Shown here: positions 1 to 5,597 of the stretch, piece by piece
How positions within the stretch are numbered: position 1 is the stretch's first letter
How the letters are laid out: the number at the start of each line of letters is the position of its first letter
Notes under the pieces: generated by a model
What the model saw: the letters and a program-made list of their open reading frames with translations, nothing else
Databases searched by the model: none
Told to the model about the DNA's origin: nothing
Source of the DNA: Gammaproteobacteria bacterium
Lineage (GTDB): Bacteria; Pseudomonadota; Gammaproteobacteria; Immundisolibacterales; Immundisolibacteraceae
Length of the DNA stretch: 5,597 nt
Assembly: GCA_003645395.1 (NCBI GenBank)
Contig: QNFC01000125.1
Location: forward strand, 1-5,597
Direction of reading: 5' to 3'
Program-made: the position numbers and the translations under genes

Positions 1-20
1 GGCGTCCCCATGGGGACGCC
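1..20. repeat. Perfect 20-bp palindrome within rpoB
   Basis: The first 20 bases equal their own reverse complement. The left half is GGCGTCCCCA and the right half is TGGGGACGCC. As RNA this could fold into an 8-bp GC-rich stem closed by a CAUG loop. It encodes the conserved beta segment GVPMGTP (GMPIATP in E. coli), so it sits in coding sequence. No T-run follows (the next bases are GGTCTTTGAT), so it is not a terminator. Whether pairing extends left of the window cannot be seen. A function is not shown. Confidence 0.6.
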
Positions 21-495
21 GGTCTTTGATGGTGCCAGCGAAAATGACATCAGAGATATGCTGGCCCTGGCAGATTTGTCGCCGACCGGGCAATCCATAC
101 TTTTCGATGGACGCACTGGTCAGCAATTCGACCGTCCAGTGACGGTTGGCTATATGTATGTACTCAAGCTAAATCATCTGGTTGATGACAAGATGCATGC
201 TCGTTCGACCGGGCCATACAGCCTGGTTACTCAACAACCATTAGGCGGGAAGGCGCAGTTTGGTGGCCAGCGGTTTGGTGAGATGGAGGTATGGGCGTTG
301 GAAGCGTACGGCGCTGCTTATACCTTGCAGGAAATGCTCACTGTGAAATCAGATGATGTCAACGGGCGTACCAGGATGTATAAGAATATTGTGGATGGTA
401 ACTACACCATCGACGCAGGCATGCCTGAGTCCTTTAACGTTTTGGTAAAGGAGATTCGTGCGTTGGGGATCGATATCGAGCTCGAGCGAGATTGA
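1..495 (+). CDS. rpoB: RNA polymerase subunit beta, C-terminal 164 residues (5' part outside window)
   Basis: This is the 3' end of the gene for the beta subunit of DNA-dependent RNA polymerase, a cytoplasmic core enzyme that makes all cellular RNA. Frame 1 is open from the first base to a TGA at 493-495, so the true start lies upstream. The translation aligns without gaps to E. coli RpoB residues of about 1179-1342. Visible landmarks are the VTVGYMYVLKLNHLVDDKMH block, whose first His (window residue 59) matches E. coli His1237 near the active site, followed by the nearly invariant RSTGPYSLVTQQPLGGKAQF and FGEMEVWALEAYGAAYTLQE segments that anchor the clamp against beta'. The end, IELERD, differs from E. 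coli IELEDE only in the last residues. The rifampicin-binding region is not in the window. It sits 90 bases upstream of rpoC on the same strand, the standard rpoBC order, and co-transcription is inferred. The identification is essentially certain. Confidence 0.98.
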   Translation, partial: GVPMGTPVFDGASENDIRDMLALADLSPTGQSILFDGRTGQQFDRPVTVGYMYVLKLNHLVDDKMHARSTGPYSLVTQQPLGGKAQFGGQRFGEMEVWALEAYGAAYTLQEMLTVKSDDVNGRTRMYKNIVDGNYTIDAGMPESFNVLVKEIRALGIDIELERD

Positions 496-572
496 GCATA
501 TTGGCGTTGATAGCCATTGACCATCAGCTGTGCTCTAACTTAGCTAAATTGACAAAAATCCAAAATCTCGAC

Positions 573-577
573 GGGAG
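573..577 (+). promoter_or_regulatory. Ribosome binding site of rpoC
   Basis: GGGAG lies 8 bases before the GTG at 586 and is a good Shine-Dalgarno match at normal spacing. It decides the start: the next in-frame ATG, at 607, has no comparable site and would remove the conserved N-terminal residues MKEFLNL, which match the E. coli start MKDLLKF. Confidence 0.8.
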
Positions 578-585
578 ATAGCCGC

Positions 586-3500
586 GTGAAAGAATTTCTA
601 AACTTGATGCAGCAGAATTACCAGGCTGAAGATTTTGATGCGTTCCGGATATCGTTGGCATCCCCGGAGAAAATCAGATCCTGGTCGTGGGGCGAGGTTA
701 AAAAGCCCGAAACCATTAACTACCGCACTTTTAAGCCCGAGCGCGATGGTCTATTTTGCGCCAAGATATTTGGTCCGATCAAGGATTATGAATGTCTTTG
801 CGGGAAATATAAGCGCCTAAAGCATCGTGGGGTAATCTGCGAAAAGTGTGGGGTAGAAGTCACGCTGGCTAAAACTCGCCGAGAGCGCATGGGTCATTTA
901 GATCTCGCCAGTCCGGTGGCTCACATATGGTTTTTAAAATCCCTTCCTTCGCGGATGGGGATGATTCTCGATATGGCACTCGGTGAACTCGAGCGTGTGC
1001 TCTATTTTGAAGCCTATGTAGTGACGGAGCCGGGGATGACTCCTCTGGAACGAGGCCAGCTACTGAATGATGAAGAGTATATTGAAGCCCGGGAACAGTA
1101 CGGCGATGAATTTGTAGCCGGAATGGGCGCTGAATCGGTTCGCAAGCTGCTGGCGATGGTTGACTTGGAAGCAGAAGCTCTCAATCTGCGGGAGGAAATT
1201 GCAGAAACTGGTTCCGAAACGAAATATAAAAAGCTGGTAAAGCGGCTGAAGTTGATCGAGGGGTTTTCTAGATCTGGTAATCGTCCGGAATGGATGGTGT
1301 TTACCGTTTTGCCCGTTTTGCCGCCTGAATTGCGGCCGCTAGTACCACTAGATGGGGGCAGATTTGCAACTTCAGATTTGAATGACCTCTATCGCCGGGT
1401 AATAAACCGTAATAATCGTTTGAAGCGGTTACTCGATCTCAATGCCCCAGATATTATTGTGCGAAACGAGAAGCGAATGCTCCAGGAGTCCGTCGATGCG
1501 CTTCTGGATAACGGTCGCCGTGGTCGCGCGATCACTGGGACAAACCGCCGTCCGTTAAAATCCCTTGCGGATATGATCAAGGGCAAACAGGGGCGCTTTC
1601 GGCAGAATTTGCTAGGGAAACGTGTTGATTATTCCGGTCGTTCTGTAATTATCGTAGGTCCGCAGTTGAAACTACATCAATGTGGGCTCCCGAAAAAAAT
1701 GGCGCTGGAACTGTTTAAGCCCTTTGTCTTTGGGAAGCTCGAGGCTCTTGGCCTTGCAACGACCATTAAGGCCGCTAAAAAAATGGTGGAGCGGGCAGGC
1801 TCTGAAGTATGGGGTGTTTTAGAGAGCGTTATCCGGGAGCATCCGGTAATGTTAAACCGCGCGCCGACCCTTCATCGTCTTGGTATTCAGGCGTTTGAAC
1901 CGCTGTTGATTGAAGGTAAGGCTATACAGCTTCATCCTCTAGTTTGTACTGCTTTTAATGCGGATTTCGATGGCGACCAGATGGCAGTGCACGTGCCGCT
2001 TACCCTTGAGGCGCAGCTCGAAGCACGTACGCTGATGATGTCCTCCAACAATATTCTTTCACCTGCTAATGGTGAGCCGATTATTGTGCCAACTCAAGAC
2101 GTGGTGTTAGGCCTCTACTACATGTCTCGCGAAAAAGCAGAGGCTGCTGGAACGGGCAAAGTATTTTCGAATGTCACTGAAGCGCGGCACGCCTATGACG
2201 CCGGTGTCGTGGATTTACATGCGCGGGTTCGGGTGCGTATCACCGAGGGCTCGGTTGATGACGACGGAAACGTAACCCAGCACACTCAACTGCATGATAC
2301 GACTGTTGGCCGCGCATTGTTATCGCAGGTGATCCCTGTCGGAATGCCGTTCGAAATGGTAGACCGTACGCTAAACAAAAAGGCCATTTCTGCCCTAATT
2401 AACTACTGCTATCGCAACATCGGCTTGAAGGAAACAGTCATATTTGCCGATCAGTTGATGTATACGGGGTATCAGTTTGCTACTCGATCAGGTACTTCTA
2501 TTTGTCTTGGCGACATGGTAACCCCAGATTCAAAGCAGAAGATTCTCGATATCGCGGAAGCAGAAGTCTTGGACATTGGGCAGCAGTATGCGTCAGGACT
2601 GGTGACGGATGGCGAACGGTATAACAAGGTTGTAGATATCTGGTCTCATGCGAATGAAGAAGTTGCCAACGCGATGATGGCTGAGTTGCGCACCGAACAG
2701 GTGATCGACCACGACGGCAATAAAGTCGAACAGGATTCCTTTAACTCCATATTTATGATGGCCGACTCTGGTGCTCGTGGTAGTGCCGCTCAGATTCGTC
2801 AGCTTGCTGGCATGCGGGGGCTGATGGCGAAACCAGATGGGTCGATTATCGAAACCCCAATAACGGCAAACTTTCGTGAAGGTCTTGATGTGCTGCAGTA
2901 CTTCATTTCGACCCATGGCGCGCGTAAAGGGCTGGCTGATACAGCGTTGAAAACTGCTAACTCAGGTTACCTGACTCGGCGATTAGTTGATGTTGCACAA
3001 GACCTTGTTGTTACTGAAGAGGACTGCGGGGCTGAAGTTGGTCTTGATGTTTCTGCGGTTCTGGCAGGCGGTGAAGTCATTGAGCAGCTGCGTGATCGTG
3101 TGCTTGGTCGGGTATTGGCGCGGGATGTTACCGAACCAGGTGCAGGTGACGCTGTTGTTTTGGCTCGTGGCGATATGCTTGATGAAGATGCAGTCGATTT
3201 GCTGGAAGAGAAGGGAATCGACTCTGTTACCGTTCGTTCAGCGATTCGTTGTGAGGCTCGGCATGGGGTTTGTGCCGCTTGTTATGGGCGGGATCTGGCG
3301 CGTGGACATATGGTTAATGTTGGTGAGGCCGTCGGCGTTATCGCTGCTCAGTCTATCGGCGAGCCAGGTACCCAGCTGACTATGCGTACCTTTCATGTTG
3401 GTGGCGCGGTTTCGAGGAGTGTTTCCAGCAACAATATTCAACCCAATGTCAGTGGTACGATCAAGCTAGTAAACGTGAAAACGGTTAAGCATGCAGACGG

Positions 3501-4830
3501 TCATCTCGTGAGTGTTTCAAGGTCTGGCGAAGTCGTGATTCTCGATAGCCAGGAGCGCGAACGGGAGCGCCATAAAATCCCTTACGGCGCGATCCTCTCC
3601 AAAGACGACGGCGGTGCTGTGGAAGCCGGGGAAATTGCGGTGAACTGGGATCCCCACACCCATCCGGTTGTTAGTGAGCTCGCTGGGTTTGTTCGACTGG
3701 TCGAAGTCGTCGACGGAATGACGACTAGTAGTGAGGTGGACGAGTCAACCGGGCTTTCTAATGTTGTTGTAATCGATCCAAAACAGAGGACGTCAGCTGG
3801 GCGTGATTTGCGACCGATGGTGAAACTGGTCGATGCAGACGGGGAGGATATTAATATCCCTGGTACGGATTTACCCGCTCAGTACTTTTTACCGTCTGGC
3901 GCTGTAATAACGGCGATTGATAAACAGGCTATAGGGGTTGGGGACGTGCTTGCAAGAATCCCGCAAGCGTCCTCAAAAACCCGAGATATTACCGGTGGTT
4001 TGCCACGAGTAGCTGATCTATTCGAAGCACGTAAACCAAAAGAGCCGGCGATTATGGCCGAGCGAAGCGGCGTCGTTTCTTTCGGTAAGGAGACCAAAGG
4101 CAAAATTCGTCTGATTATCACTGATGAAGAACGCGAACAGCACGCTTTCCTGATACCTAAGTTCCACCATATCACCGTCTACGACGGAGAGCACGTACAA
4201 CGAGGCGACATCATTGCCGATGGCTCGCCGGTGCCCCATGATATTTTGCGCCTGTTGGGTGTGGATGCGTTGGCCAACTATATGGTTAATGAAGTGCAAG
4301 AGGTCTACCGTCTTCAGGGCGTGAAAATCAATGATAAACATATAGAAGTGATTCTCCGTCAGATGATGCGTCGGGTGGAGGTCATCGAGCCGGGCGACAC
4401 TAACTTGCTGCGGGGAGAGCAACTGGACCGAGGCGCGATGGTTGCGGAAAATAATCGAGTTGTCGAAGAAGGCAAGGAACCCGGCGTATATGAGCATCAA
4501 CTTCTGGGCATTACCAAGGCGTCGCTGGCTACCGAATCGTTCATCTCTGCAGCATCCTTCCAGGAAACAACCCGAGTACTTACCGAGGCATCGGTGAACG
4601 GCAAGCGGGATGATTTGCGAGGGCTCAAAGAAAACGTTGTAGTCGGTCGACTCATACCTGCCGGAACTGGATTTGCTTACCATAAGAAGAGGCGGCAAGA
4701 ACGGGCTGATCGAGTTGTGGCCGTGGAGGATATTTGGGAGTCGCCGCCGGAACCCGATGAGGCCCACTCCACGGAGACACAAGGCGCGGAGCATGACTCG
4801 GAAGCAGGTGGCGAAGCTGCTGCGGTTTAA
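586..4830 (+). CDS. rpoC: RNA polymerase subunit beta' (1414 aa)
   Basis: This is the beta' subunit of RNA polymerase, which holds the catalytic magnesium and forms the clamp, bridge helix and trigger loop. The length is close to E. coli (1407 aa), and numbering matches E. coli exactly through the bridge helix, then runs one residue ahead. The N-terminal zinc site is Cys70, Cys72, Cys85 and Cys88. The active-site motif NADFDGDQ is at 458-465, with Asp460, Asp462 and Asp464 binding Mg2+. The bridge helix is near 769-804, with Arg780, Lys789, Thr790 and Arg798 kept. The second zinc site is Cys814, Cys889, Cys896 and Cys899. The trigger loop (LTMRTFH, Met933, Arg934, His937) is split by an insertion of about 190 residues and resumes near DITGGLPRVADLF (1134-1146), as in other Proteobacteria. 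The GTG start has a good ribosome binding site. The last 48 residues, after YH at 1365-1366, are basic, then acidic, and unlike the E. coli tail. No intrinsic terminator follows. Identification is certain. Confidence 0.99.
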   Translation: MKEFLNLMQQNYQAEDFDAFRISLASPEKIRSWSWGEVKKPETINYRTFKPERDGLFCAKIFGPIKDYECLCGKYKRLKHRGVICEKCGVEVTLAKTRRERMGHLDLASPVAHIWFLKSLPSRMGMILDMALGELERVLYFEAYVVTEPGMTPLERGQLLNDEEYIEAREQYGDEFVAGMGAESVRKLLAMVDLEAEALNLREEIAETGSETKYKKLVKRLKLIEGFSRSGNRPEWMVFTVLPVLPPELRPLVPLDGGRFATSDLNDLYRRVINRNNRLKRLLDLNAPDIIVRNEKRMLQESVDALLDNGRRGRAITGTNRRPLKSLADMIKGKQGRFRQNLLGKRVDYSGRSVIIVGPQLKLHQCGLPKKMALELFKPFVFGKLEALGLATTIKAAKKMVERAGSEVWGVLESVIREHPVMLNRAPTLHRLGIQAFEPLLIEGKAIQLHPLVCTAFNADFDGDQMAVHVPLTLEAQLEARTLMMSSNNILSPANGEPIIVPTQDVVLGLYYMSREKAEAAGTGKVFSNVTEARHAYDAGVVDLHARVRVRITEGSVDDDGNVTQHTQLHDTTVGRALLSQVIPVGMPFEMVDRTLNKKAISALINYCYRNIGLKETVIFADQLMYTGYQFATRSGTSICLGDMVTPDSKQKILDIAEAEVLDIGQQYASGLVTDGERYNKVVDIWSHANEEVANAMMAELRTEQVIDHDGNKVEQDSFNSIFMMADSGARGSAAQIRQLAGMRGLMAKPDGSIIETPITANFREGLDVLQYFISTHGARKGLADTALKTANSGYLTRRLVDVAQDLVVTEEDCGAEVGLDVSAVLAGGEVIEQLRDRVLGRVLARDVTEPGAGDAVVLARGDMLDEDAVDLLEEKGIDSVTVRSAIRCEARHGVCAACYGRDLARGHMVNVGEAVGVIAAQSIGEPGTQLTMRTFHVGGAVSRSVSSNNIQPNVSGTIKLVNVKTVKHADGHLVSVSRSGEVVILDSQERERERHKIPYGAILSKDDGGAVEAGEIAVNWDPHTHPVVSELAGFVRLVEVVDGMTTSSEVDESTGLSNVVVIDPKQRTSAGRDLRPMVKLVDADGEDINIPGTDLPAQYFLPSGAVITAIDKQAIGVGDVLARIPQASSKTRDITGGLPRVADLFEARKPKEPAIMAERSGVVSFGKETKGKIRLIITDEEREQHAFLIPKFHHITVYDGEHVQRGDIIADGSPVPHDILRLLGVDALANYMVNEVQEVYRLQGVKINDKHIEVILRQMMRRVEVIEPGDTNLLRGEQLDRGAMVAENNRVVEEGKEPGVYEHQLLGITKASLATESFISAASFQETTRVLTEASVNGKRDDLRGLKENVVVGRLIPAGTGFAYHKKRRQERADRVVAVEDIWESPPEPDEAHSTETQGAEHDSEAGGEAAAV

Positions 4831-4866
4831 CTGGTGAAGCAAATGCCTTAAGTCCGCTAAATTGTC

Positions 4867-4895
4867 TTGACGAGTCTAAGGTCGATCCATATACT
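4867..4895 (+). promoter_or_regulatory. Sigma-70 promoter for rpsL (str operon)
   Basis: The -35 box TTGACG (4867-4872) and the -10 box TATACT (4890-4895) are separated by exactly 17 bases. Each box differs from consensus at one position (TTGACA, TATAAT). It lies in the gap between rpoC and rpsL on the coding strand. The expected transcription start is about 4901-4903, giving a leader of about 77 bases. The ACGCAG that follows the -10 box is fairly GC-rich, which would suit stringent control by ppGpp and DksA as known for ribosomal protein promoters in E. coli; that part is inference. Read-through from rpoC probably also contributes, since no terminator is visible between the genes. Confidence 0.8.
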
Positions 4896-4904
4896 ACGCA
4901 GCCG

Positions 4905-4941
4905 CTCATAGACCACCCCTTTAAAAAAGGGGGCGAATGAG
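4905..4941 (+). promoter_or_regulatory. Two-part hairpin in the rpsL 5' leader
   Basis: An inner stem pairs CCCCTTT (4916-4922) with AAAGGGG (4926-4932) around an AAA loop. An outer stem pairs CTCAT (4905-4909) with ATGAG (4937-4941) across an internal loop. It begins only a few bases after the predicted transcription start. No T-run follows it (the next bases are TATCAAAATCCC), so it does not look like an intrinsic terminator. It could protect the 5' end of the transcript or control translation; neither role is demonstrated. Confidence 0.55.
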
Positions 4942-4961
4942 TATCAAAATCCCTAACTAAC

Positions 4962-4967
4962 AGAAGG
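4962..4967 (+). promoter_or_regulatory. Ribosome binding site of rpsL
   Basis: AGAAGG ends 11 bases before the ATG at 4979, a moderate Shine-Dalgarno match at slightly long spacing. The start itself is secure because the encoded N-terminus MATINQLVRKPR matches S12 of E. coli (MATVNQLVRKPR). Confidence 0.55.
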
Positions 4968-4978
4968 CAGAAAGCTGG

Positions 4979-5353
4979 ATGGCGACCATCAATCAGCTGG
5001 TGCGCAAGCCGCGAATGCGGCCGCGTAAAAAGTCAAACGTTCCTGCGTTGGAGGCATCTCCGCAAAAGCGGGGGGTCTGCACTCGCGTGTATACGACAAC
5101 ACCTAAAAAGCCGAACTCCGCACTGAGAAAAGTAGCGCGCGTGCGGCTAACCAATGGATTTGAAGTAACCACATATATTGGTGGCGAAGGGCACAACCTT
5201 CAAGAACATTCGCTAGTGCTTATACGTGGTGGTCGTGTTAAGGATTTGCCCGGGGTTCGCTACCACACAGTTCGTGGTGCGCTTGATACATCCGGTGTGG
5301 CTGATCGCAAGAAAGGTCGCTCTAAATATGGTACGAAGCGCCCTAAATCTTGA
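4979..5353 (+). CDS. rpsL: 30S ribosomal protein S12 (124 aa)
   Basis: S12 lies at the interface side of the 30S subunit next to the decoding centre and helps control translational accuracy. The 124-residue length equals that of E. coli S12, and the ends MATINQLVRKPR and SKYGTKRPKS match the family. The two loops that face the A site are intact: TPKKPNSALRK at 41-51 and GGRVKDLPGVRYH at 84-96. Lys43 and Lys88, the usual sites of streptomycin-resistance substitutions, are both wild type, so this locus predicts sensitivity. Asp89 is the residue that RimO methylthiolates in E. coli. Of the four cysteines in E. coli S12 only Cys34 remains; the others are Ser27, Ala53 and Thr104. The stop is TGA followed directly by an in-frame TAA. 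It is the first gene of the str operon, 148 bases after rpoC with its own promoter, and rpsG follows after 101 bases. Confidence 0.99.
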   Translation: MATINQLVRKPRMRPRKKSNVPALEASPQKRGVCTRVYTTTPKKPNSALRKVARVRLTNGFEVTTYIGGEGHNLQEHSLVLIRGGRVKDLPGVRYHTVRGALDTSGVADRKKGRSKYGTKRPKS

Positions 5354-5365
5354 TAATTTCTATTT

Positions 5366-5424
5366 AATCGGTTATCGCGCTAGCAAAGACGAGGTCTGAT
5401 TGAGCCGTGACTAAGTTGCGGCTC
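5366..5424 (+). promoter_or_regulatory. Structured rpsL-rpsG spacer, candidate S7 autoregulatory site
   Basis: Two hairpins abut. The first pairs AATCGG (5366-5371) with CTGATT (5396-5401), with one G-U pair, and may hold a small inner stem, AGAC/GTCT (5387-5390 with 5394-5397). The second, at 5402-5424, follows at once. In E. coli the spacer between rpsL and rpsG, of similar length, is where S7 binds to repress translation of its own gene. Position and structure fit that role. I cannot show that the bases contacted by S7 are conserved, so the assignment rests on context. Confidence 0.3.
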
Positions 5425-5433
5425 TTTTATTTT
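5402..5433 (+). terminator. Intrinsic terminator-like hairpin between rpsL and rpsG
   Basis: GAGCCG (5402-5407) pairs perfectly with CGGCTC (5419-5424) across an 11-base loop, and TTTTATTTT (5425-5433) follows at once. This is the form of a rho-independent terminator. It sits inside the str operon, 21 bases before the rpsG start, so full termination would cut off rpsG and what lies beyond. Partial termination (attenuation), or a purely translational role as part of an S7 site, are both plausible. The loop is longer than in strong terminators and the T-run is broken by an A. Confidence 0.5.
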
Positions 5434-5454
5434 AAAACTGCGGGTTAAGTACCT

Positions 5455-5597
5455 ATGTCCAGAAGAAGAACACCAGCAAAACGAACGATCTTGGCTGATC
5501 CAAAATTTGGGGATCTAACGTTGGCGAAGTTGATGAATGTGATCATGGTTGACGGCAAGAAAGCTCAGGCGGAGCGCATTGTATACGGCGCTCTCGA
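5455..5597 (+). CDS. rpsG: 30S ribosomal protein S7, N-terminal 47 residues (3' part outside window)
   Basis: S7 is a primary 16S rRNA-binding protein that starts assembly of the 30S head and contacts the E-site tRNA; in E. coli it also represses the str operon. The frame from ATG 5455 stays open to the right edge and gives 47 full codons of an expected 156 or so. Recognisable segments are MSRRR at the start (MPRRR in most bacteria), ILADPKFGD at 12-20, MVDGKKAQAE at 31-40 and RIVYGAL at 41-47, all close to E. coli and Pseudomonas S7. The site before the ATG is weak: only a GGG at 5442-5444, 10 bases upstream, resembles a Shine-Dalgarno. Weak initiation would fit translational coupling to rpsL or S7 control, which is inference. 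The gene is cut only by the window edge. fusA and tufA would be expected next. Confidence 0.96.
   Translation, partial: MSRRRTPAKRTILADPKFGDLTLAKLMNVIMVDGKKAQAERIVYGAL

Noticed and set aside
502..516. Small stem TGGC/GCCA just after the rpoB stop.
   Set aside because: It has only four pairs with a seven-base loop and no T-run, which is expected by chance.
549..554. Perfect -35-like TTGACA in the rpoB-rpoC spacer, a possible rpoC promoter.
   Set aside because: The place for a -10 box, 16-18 bases downstream, is the GC-rich GACGGGAG that contains the ribosome binding site, with no TATAAT-like sequence. A second -35-like TTGACC at 517-522 also lacks a credible -10 box.
2987..3379. 130-codon plus-strand frame within rpoC.
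   Set aside because: It lies out of frame inside the bridge helix to trigger loop region of RpoC, whose conserved residues are all in the main frame; its hydrophobic translation is a frame shadow.
4684..4830. A frameshift as the reason for the unusual RpoC tail.
   Set aside because: Reading the two other plus frames over this stretch gives no segment like the usual RpoC C-terminal helix, so a simple single-base shift does not restore it.
4018..4842. 274-codon open frame on the minus strand overlapping the 3' part of rpoC.
   Set aside because: It is antisense to a highly conserved part of rpoC, resembles no protein I recognise, and is explained by the codon pattern of the sense gene.
4905..4941. 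The hairpin after rpoC as the rpoBC terminator.
   Set aside because: No T-run follows the stem on either strand, and it lies downstream of the rpsL promoter, so a strong terminator here would also stop the str operon.

Overview
This window is a core housekeeping locus from a gammaproteobacterium: the 3' end of rpoB, all of rpoC, all of rpsL and the first 47 codons of rpsG, all on the plus strand. The proteins align residue for residue with E. coli RpoB, RpoC, S12 and S7 over long stretches. RpoC carries the roughly 190-residue insertion inside the trigger loop that is typical of Proteobacteria. Base composition looks close to 50% GC. In E. coli, rpoBC and the str operon (rpsL-rpsG-fusA-tufA) lie far apart on the chromosome. 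Here rpsL follows rpoC after 148 bases, the arrangement found in Pseudomonas and many other non-enteric Gammaproteobacteria. I cannot resolve order or genus from memory.

Layout. Bases 1-495 encode the last 164 residues of the RNA polymerase beta subunit and begin with a perfect 20-bp palindrome. A 90-base spacer with a clear ribosome binding site leads to the GTG start of rpoC (586-4830, beta', 1414 aa). The 148-base gap after rpoC holds a near-consensus sigma-70 promoter (TTGACG, 17 bases, TATACT) and a two-part leader hairpin, then rpsL (4979-5353). A 101-base structured spacer contains a hairpin followed by a T-rich run. The S7 gene rpsG starts at 5455 and runs off the right edge.

How they work together. 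RpoB and RpoC form the catalytic core of RNA polymerase. S12 and S7 are 30S ribosomal proteins, S12 in the decoding centre and S7 in the head. The promoter before rpsL lets the str operon be transcribed on its own as well as by possible read-through from rpoBC. The rpsL-rpsG spacer is where S7 represses its own operon in E. coli, and the same spacer is structured here.

No new biological system is visible. The items worth a second look are regulatory or structural: the palindrome in rpoB, the divergent acidic tail of RpoC, the rpsL leader hairpin with a seven-codon mini-ORF, and the terminator-like hairpin inside the str operon. No mobile elements, tRNAs, rRNAs or CRISPR arrays were seen, and no gene-free stretch exceeds 150 bases.
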